From Nitrospira sp. (GTDB lineage Bacteria; Nitrospirota; Nitrospiria; Nitrospirales; Nitrospiraceae): DNA of 6,996 nt. Positions 1-6,298 of this stretch are shown piece by piece. The notes beneath the pieces were generated by a model that saw only the letters and a program-made list of their open reading frames with translations, was not told where the DNA came from and did no database searches. A program made the position numbers and the translations under genes. Numbering within the stretch: position 1 is the first letter of the stretch; each line of letters opens with the position of its first letter. The stretch is from NCBI GenBank assembly GCA_012032965.1, contig JAAUPT010000088.1:1-6996 (forward strand), given 5' to 3'.

Positions 1-624
1 CCGACGCCACGATCCAACTGCTGCGCAGCGCCCGATACACAGCGGCCTGAGCCCATAGGGATCACGCGCAGCGATGAGACCGTTGTCGGTCATCAATACG
101 ACCGAAAACGCCCCTCGCACCTGACTCAGTGCATCGATGATCCGTGCGAGAAAGGAGTCAGCGCGTGAGTGTGCGATAAGGTGGATAATGACCTCGCTGT
201 CCGATGTCGATTGAAAGATCGCCCCATAGGCCTCAAGTTCGTGCCGAAGCACTTGAGCATTGATGAGATTGCCGTTGTGCGCCAGGGCGAGGTTGCCCAG
301 GGCGAAGTTCACGATGAGCGGCTGCACATTCTTCAAGTCATTTCCGCCGGCAGTGGAGTAGCGATTGTGCCCGATCGCCATATGCCCAGGCAGCTTCTCC
401 AGTGCCGATTTATGAAAAATATCAGCAACCAGACCCATGCCTTTCTGCACGAAGAATTGTTCTCCATCTCCTGAAACAATTCCGGAGGCCTCTTGTCCAC
501 GATGCTGTAGAGCATATAACCCCAGATAGGTCAGATTGGCGGCTTCCTCGTGGCCAAAGACCCCGAAAACTGCACATTCGTCGTGAAATTTATCGGGCGA
601 GATAATCGACAGTTCGTGGTTCAT
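1..624 (-). CDS. purF: Amidophosphoribosyltransferase, N-terminal part (runs off the left edge; probable frameshift near position 30)
   Basis: PurF catalyses the first committed step of purine synthesis, making 5-phosphoribosylamine from PRPP and glutamine in the cytoplasm. The 208 codons visible cover nearly all of the N-terminal class II glutamine amidotransferase domain; the PRPP-binding domain lies beyond the window. After a short leader comes the nucleophile Cys17 in DECAVFGVFG. This implies a propeptide of about 16 residues that would be cleaved, as in the Bacillus-type enzyme. Further landmarks are LQHRGQEASG (39-48), GHNRYSTAGG (85-94, with Arg88), LAHNGN (114-119) and the DPYGLRPLCIG segment (188-198). 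The ATG at 624 lies 25 nt after the purL stop, with a short GAGGG just upstream, so it is probably co-transcribed with purL. From residue 200 the frame reads unlike the family, while the -1 frame reads LRSSWIVAS, matching the conserved VVASE region. One base therefore seems to be missing around 27-32. The identification is firm; the cause of the break is not known. Confidence 0.93.
   Translation of the reverse strand, partial: MNHELSIISPDKFHDECAVFGVFGHEEAANLTYLGLYALQHRGQEASGIVSGDGEQFFVQKGMGLVADIFHKSALEKLPGHMAIGHNRYSTAGGNDLKNVQPLIVNFALGNLALAHNGNLINAQVLRHELEAYGAIFQSTSDSEVIIHLIAHSRADSFLARIIDALSQVRGAFSVVLMTDNGLIAARDPYGLRPLCIGRCAAVGSWRR
27..32 (-). other. Probable one-base deletion (frameshift) in purF
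   Basis: Upstream of this point the purF frame reads GLRPLCIGR. Downstream the same frame gives CAAVGSWRR, which is unlike PurF. Reading with one base added (for example CGC CTG CGC in place of CGC TGC GC) gives IGRLRSSWIVAS, which fits the family's conserved stretch before the ASE motif. The site lies in a GC-alternating tract, and only about 27 bases remain beyond it, so support comes from a short motif. Confidence 0.65.
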
Positions 625-649
625 AACCCTCGTGGGCCAGTCGACTCGA

Positions 650-2903
650 CTAGGCTTCGCCTAACGTTCGCTCTAGAGATAATGCCCACCGGTCATGCAG
701 CATCGCAACCGGTTGATCAATCACTTTTTCCGTCGAATGTTCATCTCCGATGTACACCATCAACCGTGTTCCAGAAATCGCCCCCATCACTTCGACCGGT
801 ACCCCATACCGGGTCGCCCGGTCGAGAATTGCTTGTCGATGGGCCGGCATTGCAGAAATCACAACCCTCGACTGACTTTCGCCGAAGAGAACAGCGTCTT
901 TTCTCAGCCGGCCTCGTGTCAATCTTATCACAGCACCAAAGGTTTGTTCGGTTCCAGACATGCAGCATTCAGCCAACGTAACGGCAAGACCGCCTTCCGA
1001 ACAGTCGTGCGCGGACTGAAGGAGCCCGTCATGAATCAGTGAAAGGACGCACTCATGCAGAGCCTTTTCCTTCTCCAAGCTCAAGTAGGGTGGTGATCCC
1101 TGCTCTCGAGCGTGAATGACCTTGAGATACTCACCCCCTCCCAAATCCTCTCGTGGGGAGCCGAGCAAGAACACATCATCGCCTTCTGCCTTAAACCCCT
1201 GGGTCATCGTTCGTTCGGAATGTTCAATCAGCCCCACCATACCCAACATGGGGGTGGGATAAATCGAGAGCCCGTTGGTTTCGTTGTAAAAGCTGACGTT
1301 TCCGCTGACGATCGGGATCTGGAAATGCTCGCAGGCGTCTTTCATCCCTTCGATCGCCATAACAAACTGCCACATAATGTCTGAGCGTTCTGGATTGCCA
1401 AAGTTCAGACAATCGGTCAAGCCGATCGGGACAGCGCCGGAACACACCAGGTTACGCGCCGCTTCAGCCACAGCAAGACGAGCCCCTTCGTAGGGATGCA
1501 GAAGACAGTAGCGGCTATTGCAATCGACCGTCATGGCCACGGCCTTATTCGTGCCCTTGATCCGCACCACCGCCGCATCCGACCCTGGACGGACCATCGT
1601 GTTTGTCCGCACCATATGATCGTACTGCTCATACACCCACCGCTTACTGGCGATGGTCGGCGATTCCAACAATGCCAGTAACGCCGCATTCGCATCTTTC
1701 ACATCGGGGATGGCATCGTAATTCAGGTTCGTCAACATATCTTGGTAAGACGGTGGCTGGTAGGGCCGTTCATACCGCGGGCCGTCGTCAGCCAACGCTT
1801 TAGCCGGGATTTCAGCAACGACTTCCCCCTGATCTCTGACACGTAGCATTCCATCCGCTGTCACTTTCCCTACCACGGCCACATCCAGATCCCATTTGCG
1901 GCACACGGCGAGGCATTCGTCTTCTTTCCCGGCTTTCGCCACCATCAACATCCGCTCTTGAGACTCGGACAGCATAATCTCGTAAGGGGTCATCCCCGGT
2001 TCACGTCGAGGCACCACCGTGAGGTCCAATTCGATCCCGTTGCCCGCGCGCGAAGCCATTTCGCAAGAAGAGCTCGTCAGACCCGCAGCCCCCATGTCTT
2101 GTATCCCGACCAGCAAATCACGTTCCATCAATTCCAGACAGGCTTCCAAGAGCAATTTTTCAGTAAAGGGATCGCCGACCTGCACTGTTGGACGCTTCTG
2201 CTCGGATTCATCATCGAAGGAATCCGACGCCATCGTCGCTCCGTGAATCCCATCACGGCCCGTCTTCGAGCCGAAATAGATGACCGGATTGCCGACACCG
2301 GCCGCAGTCCCACGGAATATCTTGTTTTTGTCTGCAACTCCTAGACAAAAACACATTGACCAATGGATTCAGCGCATAGATATCGTTGAAAACAATTTCA
2401 CCCCCCACAGTCGGAACTCCCATGCAATTGCCGTAACCGGCGATACCAGAGACGACCCCCTTCATGAGGTGGCGATTTTTCGACGAGTGCAATTCCCCAA
2501 ACCGCAGTGAGTCAAGCAGCGCAATCGGCCTTGCTCCCATCGTGAAGATATCGCGCAGAATACCGCCAACTCCAGTAGCCGCACCCTGATACGGTTCGAT
2601 AAACGACGGATGGTTATGCGATTCCATCTTAAAGACGACGCAGAGCCCGTCGCCGATATCGATCGCACCTGCGTTCTCCCCCGGTCCTTGCACGACACGA
2701 GGCCCGGTCGTCGGCAGCTTCTTCAAATGCACACGGGAGCTCTTATACGAACAGTGCTCGGACCACATCACCGAGAACATGCCGAGTTCCGTCAGGTTGG
2801 GCTCGCGCCCGAGAATATCGATGATTTTTTGGTATTCCTCACCCGCTAGATTATGCTGAGCGATGAGTTCTTTGGTAATAGGCGGCATGCTGGCTTGTAT
2901 CAT
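650..2903 (-). CDS. purL: Phosphoribosylformylglycinamidine synthase, large subunit (small-type PurL), interrupted by a +1 frameshift
   Basis: PurL is the ATP-dependent synthetase subunit that converts FGAR to FGAM, using ammonia delivered by PurQ through the PurS-bridged complex. The gene is read in two overlapping frames. Codons from 2903 give the N-terminal part: [10 protein letters not shown] at 47-56 with the family's conserved His50, [10 protein letters not shown] at 91-100, and [17 protein letters not shown] at 153-169. The frame open from 2356 to 650 gives the rest, beginning near [13 protein letters not shown] and including [39 protein letters not shown] and the late [10 protein letters not shown] motif. 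Removing one base from the five-base run at 2347-2351 joins them as [14 protein letters not shown]. This yields about 750 residues, the normal length for small PurL. The start could be the ATG at 2903 or the one at 2888 (MPPITKEL); neither has a strong ribosome site. It is followed 25 nt later by purF. As written the gene is broken, with the first frame stopping at 2253. Confidence 0.93.
2347..2351 (-). other. Frameshift site in purL (homopolymer of five)
   Basis: The coding strand reads AAT GTG TTT TTG TCT AGG in the first frame, after NPLVN. With four T's in place of five it reads AAT GTG TTT TGT CTA GGA, which gives NVFCLG and restores the family sequence on both sides. The position is a simple homopolymer, the commonest place for an indel error. 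A +1 slip of the Phe tRNA from UUU to the next UUU would give the same product, so recoding is formally possible. Confidence 0.85.
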
Positions 2904-3068
2904 ACCCTAGCGATCAGGATAACAAGAACTTTCACCGGATGCCTTGACCTGCTCAGGGCATAGGTCACGCTACACATGCCATGATTGCGAGTATTTCAAA
3001 ACGTGACCGGCAAGGCGCGCAATGCGCCTTGCCGGTCCGTCGAGTTACACTCGGAAAATCCCAAACTT
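2904..3068. other. Intergenic region upstream of purL
   Basis: These 165 bases separate the small secreted-protein gene from purL. They contain the hairpin terminator annotated separately and, next to it, a small 5-bp hairpin (cgagt-tac-actcg, 3041-3053). Nearer purL is an inverted repeat tgacct-N11-aggtca (2945-2967) that could be an operator but is unproven. The only promoter-like match on the minus strand is TTGAAA directly after the terminator, with a poor -10 (TGTGTA) at 17-nt spacing, so no purL promoter can be called with confidence. No gene is seen. Confidence 0.5.
2998..3037 (-). terminator. Intrinsic terminator downstream of the small secreted-protein gene
   Basis: A perfect 14-bp GC-rich stem (gaccggcaaggcgc at 3005-3018 paired with 3024-3037) closes a 5-nt loop. 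On the minus strand it is followed by ACG and then TTTT (3001-2998). It lies 31 nt after the stop codon of the 111-residue gene. No T-tract follows on the plus side, so it acts on minus-strand transcripts. The three-base gap before the short T run makes it imperfect. If efficient, it would separate purL-purF from the upstream genes. Confidence 0.8.
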
Positions 3069-3404
3069 TTACTGCACTTCAACTTTAACGGCGGCTTCAG
3101 CGGCTAGCGTTTCATGATCCTTATTTGCCGCCACAACCTTGATTTCATGGGTTCCTGGAGACATCCCCTTGACCGTCCCTTTCCATCCCTTCTGATATTC
3201 CCCATCTACAAAACAATGAGCATGCGTCGCCTCGCTACCTTTCGTGAGTTCATACACCACTTCGACGTCGCTCCCAACTTTGGCACCAGCTGGTGGACTC
3301 TTGATCATCAGCTTGCTGCCATCATCTGTTGCAGCAAAACCATTGATACCTACCCCAAAGGTTAACAGACCAATGACGGCCAATGCTGCACCTACACCTC
3401 TCAT
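3069..3404 (-). CDS. Small secreted Ig-like-fold protein, function unknown
   Basis: This 111-residue protein has a clear export signal: Met-Arg, then a hydrophobic stretch (about 5-20) ending in NGFAAT, with likely cleavage after Ala24 or Ala25. The mature part of about 87 residues alternates short beta-strand-like segments: KLMIKSPPAGAKVG, DVEVVYEL, HAHCFVDGEYQKGW, SPGTHEIKVVAANKDH and VKVEV. That pattern, with 'HxH..VDG' and 'PGTHEIKVVA', suggests a single Ig-like beta-sandwich resembling DUF4399-like periplasmic domains; this is inference. His61, His63, Cys64, His86 and His97 could bind a metal, but nothing proves it. The start is well supported by AGGAGG 6 nt before the ATG. The gene sits between purQ and purL in the same direction but has its own candidate promoter and its own terminator, so it looks like an independent unit rather than a purine gene. 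It runs close to the sequence of its neighbours in composition. Confidence 0.85.
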   Translation of the reverse strand: MRGVGAALAVIGLLTFGVGINGFAATDDGSKLMIKSPPAGAKVGSDVEVVYELTKGSEATHAHCFVDGEYQKGWKGTVKGMSPGTHEIKVVAANKDHETLAAEAAVKVEVQ

Positions 3405-3408
3405 TATA

Positions 3409-3417
3409 ACCCTCCTC
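3409..3417 (-). promoter_or_regulatory. Strong Shine-Dalgarno for the secreted protein gene
   Basis: The minus strand reads GAGGAGGG here, with six bases before the ATG at 3404. This is the best ribosome site in the window and fixes the start of the 111-residue gene, implying efficient translation. Confidence 0.75.
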
Positions 3418-3461
3418 AGTATGAAAGAATGATAAGATTGCTCCGCACCAACTGACTCAAT

Positions 3462-3490
3462 ACTTTACCGTGACAACTTCCCATCTTCAA
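3462..3490 (-). promoter_or_regulatory. Candidate sigma-70-type promoter for the secreted protein gene
   Basis: On the minus strand a -35-like TTGAAG (3490-3485) is separated by exactly 17 bases from a -10-like TAAAGT (3467-3462). Each box matches the consensus at four of six positions. A start near 3455 would leave a leader of roughly 50 nt before the ATG at 3404. It lies in the 150-nt gap after purQ, in which I see no convincing terminator. The placement is sensible but the match is only moderate. Confidence 0.4.
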
Positions 3491-3554
3491 TCCTCTGAGA
3501 ACCGATCTCGCCAAATCGTCAGGGTCTCGATTCTTCCCGTGATGACCTGCGTGC

Positions 3555-4268
3555 TTAACGTACTCCTACGGATTGTTTTCGCTCGCAAGTCGTGATCATC
3601 GACAAGAAGATCGCTCTCCCATCGTCGTTTCCCATCATCGCTTCCGCGCAGCGCTCCGGGTGGGGCATCAGGCCTAGCACATTCCCTTCGGCATTGCGGA
3701 TACCCGCAATGTTGTCGAGTGAGCCGTTCGGACAAGATTCCGGCGCCACAGTCCCATCGGCTGTGCAATACCGAAACACCGCCTGAGCGTTGGCTTGAAG
3801 GCTGGCCAATGTCACAGGATCGGTGTAGTAGTTCCCGTCCGCGTGAGCGATCGGAATTTTGAGCACCTGACCGGGCTTGCACGCATTTGTAAACGGCGTC
3901 GACGCGTTCTCCACTTTGATGTAGGTCTCACGGCAGATAAAGTGCAACGACTTATTTCGCAACATGGCACCGGGTAACAATCCCGCTTCCAACAAGATCT
4001 GAAATCCATTGCAGATCCCCAACACCAAACCTCCATCGGCGGCAAACCGCTTCACCGCCTGCATGACTGGGGAAAACCGCGCGATCGCGCCTGTACGGAG
4101 ATAGTCTCCATACGAAAACCCACCCGGCAGGATGACCGCATCCAAACCGGCCAGTGACGACTCCTTATGCCAGACCATGCTCACATCTTGCCCAAGCACA
4201 TCCCGAAAGACATACTGACAATCGTGATCGCAGTTACTGCCAGGAAATACCACAACGCCGATATTCAT
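3555..4268 (-). CDS. purQ: Phosphoribosylformylglycinamidine synthase, glutaminase subunit
   Basis: PurQ hydrolyses glutamine and passes ammonia to PurL in the three-part FGAM synthetase. The 237-residue protein is a class I (triad) glutamine amidotransferase. It starts with [16 protein letters not shown], typical of PurQ. The oxyanion region is [12 protein letters not shown] (47-58), the nucleophile is Cys86 in LGICNGFQ, and His203 and Glu205 in MPHPER complete the triad. The segment [10 protein letters not shown] (138-147) is also characteristic. The frame is open upstream to an ATG at 4304, but that would overlap purS and add 12 unrelated residues. The ATG at 4268 has GAGG five bases upstream and gives the family's usual length. 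The ATG at 4271 directly before it is a close alternative. It follows purS by 28 nt. A 150-nt gap follows before the next gene. Confidence 0.97.
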   Translation of the reverse strand: MNIGVVVFPGSNCDHDCQYVFRDVLGQDVSMVWHKESSLAGLDAVILPGGFSYGDYLRTGAIARFSPVMQAVKRFAADGGLVLGICNGFQILLEAGLLPGAMLRNKSLHFICRETYIKVENASTPFTNACKPGQVLKIPIAHADGNYYTDPVTLASLQANAQAVFRYCTADGTVAPESCPNGSLDNIAGIRNAEGNVLGLMPHPERCAEAMMGNDDGRAIFLSMITTCERKQSVGVR

Positions 4269-4296
4269 CATCGCCTCGGAGGACAACCCTGAAGTG

Positions 4297-4539
4297 TCAG
4301 GCACTCAACTCGTACCGATATTCTTCAATGATCGTATTCGCCAGGAGCTTCTCACACATCGACTTGACCGCAACCTCGGCCCTAGCTTTATCTGTTTCAT
4401 TGAGATCCAGCTCCATGTACTTGCCCACGCGCACGTTCGAAGCATTCTTGAACCCCAAGGAATCCAGGGCATGTTCGATCGCCTTGCCTTGGGGGTCGAG
4501 AATCCCCTGTTTGAGTGTCACGTGAATTTTAGCTTTCAC
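4297..4539 (-). CDS. purS: Phosphoribosylformylglycinamidine synthase, PurS subunit
   Basis: PurS is the small structural subunit that bridges PurQ and PurL and helps channel ammonia. The 80-residue product is full length for the family. It shows the usual N-terminal strand [20 protein letters not shown], then HALDSLGF followed by [11 protein letters not shown], and ends with [12 protein letters not shown]. The start is GTG at 4539, preceded by GAGGAG six bases upstream. That GTG overlaps the TGA of the upstream membrane-protein gene (GTGA), so translation of the two is probably coupled. purQ follows, and purL lies further downstream, completing the complex. Confidence 0.96.
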   Translation of the reverse strand: MKAKIHVTLKQGILDPQGKAIEHALDSLGFKNASNVRVGKYMELDLNETDKARAEVAVKSMCEKLLANTIIEEYRYELSA

Positions 4540-4751
4540 TTTTGACTCCTCTGATCAGCCGCTTGGGTCTGGCGATCGACATATTTTTTGATCCACAAGA
4601 TAGCCGCCACGGTCAGCCCTCCCGCAAAGACCAGCCCGATGAAGGCCCAACGCCAAGGGGATTCGTTCAACCGATAGGCCATCACCCCGATGATCGCCGC
4701 CCAGACCACCACCGACGCAATCAGGCCATAATTCAGATACGCTCGCAGCAT
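4536..4751 (-). CDS. Small two-helix membrane protein, function unknown
   Basis: This 71-residue protein is not recognised. It has two hydrophobic helices, roughly residues 8-26 (YGLIASVVVWAAIIGVMAY) and 35-54 (WAFIGLVFAGGLTVAAILWI), joined by a short polar turn (RLNESPWR). A basic and polar tail follows ([17 protein letters not shown]). By the positive-inside rule the basic tail is likely cytoplasmic, which would place both ends inside. No catalytic motif is visible. It lies 22 nt after purC with a GAGAGGA site about ten bases before the ATG, and its stop overlaps the start of purS by four bases. That placement, and the absence of any competing frame, argue that it is a real gene of the purine operon. 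A link to purine synthesis is unproven. Confidence 0.8.
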   Translation of the reverse strand: MLRAYLNYGLIASVVVWAAIIGVMAYRLNESPWRWAFIGLVFAGGLTVAAILWIKKYVDRQTQAADQRSQK

Positions 4752-4773
4752 CCGCGCTGTTTCCTCTCTCGTT

Positions 4774-5478
4774 TCATCCGCAAACCCGCAATAGCACTTC
4801 CTGATACGCCTCTTCGACTTTCCCCATATCCTTTCGAAACCGATCCTTATCCATCGACTCGCCAGTGGTCATATCCCAGAAACGGCACGTATCCGGAGAG
4901 ATTTCATCGGCCAAGATCAGTTTGTTGTGGAAGACGCCAAACTCGAGTTTGAAATCGACGAGTTGCATCTTTCGCTCAGTGAAAAACGGCTTAAGGACCT
5001 TGTTCACCGCATGCCCCATCTCGCGCAACTCACGCAAGACTCCAGGCGTGGCCACATTCATGATTCGCAAGTGGTCGTCGTTGACCAACGGATCGCCAAG
5101 CTCGTCGTTCTTGTAATAAAACTCGACGATCGCCGGATCGATGCGATTTCCCTCTTTCAGTCCCAGTCGCTTAGCTAAACTTCCGGCGACCACATTCCGC
5201 ACCACAACTTCGACCGGCACGATCCTGACCTTCTTCGTAAGCATCTCTCGGTCGTTCAAGCGCTCCACGAAGTGCGTACGGATATCTCTGTGTTCCAAGA
5301 GCCGGAAAAGCCGTTCCGAAACCCTGTTGTTAATCACGCCCTTTTCGACGATAGTGCCGCGTTTCTGCGCGTTGAAGGCCGTCGCATCGTCCTTGAAATA
5401 CTGGACAACGTGATCCGGATTCTCCGTTGAAAAGATCTTCTTCGCTTTTCCCTCGTACAGCAGCGTACCTGTCGGCAT
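4774..5478 (-). CDS. purC: Phosphoribosylaminoimidazole-succinocarboxamide synthase (SAICAR synthetase)
   Basis: PurC joins aspartate to CAIR using ATP to form SAICAR, the step before PurB. The 234-residue protein is the usual bacterial length. Landmarks are LLYEGKAKKIF (6-16) near the nucleotide site, DDATAFNAQKRG (30-41), VVVRNVVAGSLAKRLG (91-106), ELGDPLVNDDH (126-136), VDFKLEFG (174-181) and LADEISPDTCRFWD (189-202). The last two are the classic signatures. The ATG at 5478 has GAGG about nine bases upstream and lies 22 nt after the cld stop. The next gene follows after 22 nt. All features fit a functional enzyme. Confidence 0.98.
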   Translation of the reverse strand: MPTGTLLYEGKAKKIFSTENPDHVVQYFKDDATAFNAQKRGTIVEKGVINNRVSERLFRLLEHRDIRTHFVERLNDREMLTKKVRIVPVEVVVRNVVAGSLAKRLGLKEGNRIDPAIVEFYYKNDELGDPLVNDDHLRIMNVATPGVLRELREMGHAVNKVLKPFFTERKMQLVDFKLEFGVFHNKLILADEISPDTCRFWDMTTGESMDKDRFRKDMGKVEEAYQEVLLRVCG

Positions 5479-5500
5479 GGTAGAACCTCGATAATTCGGC

Positions 5501-6298
5501 TCACTGCGCCAATATTTCGATAATCTCGTCCAATGATTGTACCGTCCCGAGCAACGTCGGGTTTCCGAATTGGCGTGTATACTCGAATTCCTTCACTTTT
5601 TCGAGCGACAGCACCAGGCTATGAAAATCCTCTAGGCTAGAGGTTTCGAAGTAGGTGATAAAGTCGATGTCGTTCAACCCACTAGAGTGATACAGCTTTC
5701 GCTTGATGGTTTTGAGAAAGGGCAGTGTCGCCGCAGTATGCTCCTGCATCAAGGTCGTCCGTTTCTCCTGGTCCAGCCCCCACCATTCGGCCGATTTCTT
5801 GATCGGGATGACGATGGCATAAGGCTTCTCCCCGGCCTCGCTCGGAGATTTCAAATCCGTCTTTATTTGATCCGAAAATCCAGGAACATAATTCGGCTTC
5901 TTCGTAAGCCCATGCATGACTCGAACGGGTTCAAGATGTTTCCCGAAGCGGCTACTCTGCAGATCGAGGAGAAATTCCTGTGCATTGCGCAGCTCTGTCG
6001 CATGGATCCTGAACAACACATCGGCCTGATCGGATAGCCCTCGAAGCAGGTACACATCGATCGCCACGTGCTCCCGATGCTGCTCTACCACACCCTTCAG
6101 CGTCGCCAGCCGAGCAATGCGAGTGGACGGTTCTAACCAGCCCCACTTATCGTCGAGCTCGAAGACGGCAAACGTCCCGTAGATGCCAGGCTCGGTAAGA
6201 AGCTTTTCGCGATCGACCTCTGCATGGGCAAGAACTATCCAGGAACCGACCAACCCCCAGAGGAACACGAGCGCAAGGGCGTGAAGTCGAGCCATCAT
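5501..6298 (-). CDS. cld: Chlorite dismutase family heme protein, exported
   Basis: Chlorite dismutase decomposes chlorite to chloride and O2 with a heme b cofactor. This 265-residue precursor has a signal peptide (hydrophobic about 8-23, then AHA with likely cleavage after residue 26), so it should act in the periplasm. The mature part aligns, from memory of the published N. defluvii enzyme, almost end to end: DREKLLTE, then GTFA, YLLRGLSDQAD, PYAIVIPIKK and EWWGLDQE. The heme-binding proximal His187 sits in MQEH and the distal Arg200 in KTIKRK. Glu237 in KVKE, Trp172-Trp173 and Lys168 also match the residues lining that enzyme's heme site. This supports the larger, catalytically competent lineage rather than the heme-synthesis branch (HemQ). 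The start ATG at 6298 overlaps the purB stop as ATGA, with GAGGG seven bases upstream. A second ATG follows directly and could serve instead. Activity on chlorite is inferred, and the native role may differ. Confidence 0.93.
   Translation of the reverse strand: MMARLHALALVFLWGLVGSWIVLAHAEVDREKLLTEPGIYGTFAVFELDDKWGWLEPSTRIARLATLKGVVEQHREHVAIDVYLLRGLSDQADVLFRIHATELRNAQEFLLDLQSSRFGKHLEPVRVMHGLTKKPNYVPGFSDQIKTDLKSPSEAGEKPYAIVIPIKKSAEWWGLDQEKRTTLMQEHTAATLPFLKTIKRKLYHSSGLNDIDFITYFETSSLEDFHSLVLSLEKVKEFEYTRQFGNPTLLGTVQSLDEIIEILAQ

Noticed and set aside
550..981. Plus-strand open frames across the window, for example here and at 1958-2344 or 4154-4525
   Set aside because: They lie antisense to well-supported purine genes, have no recognisable domains and use unnatural composition (rich in Arg, Ser and Pro). 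They are shadows of the minus-strand genes.
650..2356. The 568-residue frame beginning at the ATG at 2356, taken as a separate gene
   Set aside because: It begins mid-domain, has no ribosome site, and its first residues continue the PurL sequence of the overlapping upstream frame. It is the 3' part of the frameshifted purL.
3405..3554. A terminator after purQ
   Set aside because: Only a weak 5-bp stem (AATCG/CGATT) with no T run is visible, which is not enough to call.
3555..4304. purQ starting at the ATG at 4304
   Set aside because: This would overlap the end of purS and add 12 residues unlike PurQ. The ATG at 4268 has GAGG upstream and begins with the typical [12 protein letters not shown].
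5501..6298. HemQ (coproheme decarboxylase) as the identity of the Cld-family protein
   Set aside because: The signal peptide and the distal Arg200 next to the heme site fit chlorite dismutase. HemQ is cytoplasmic and lacks that arginine.
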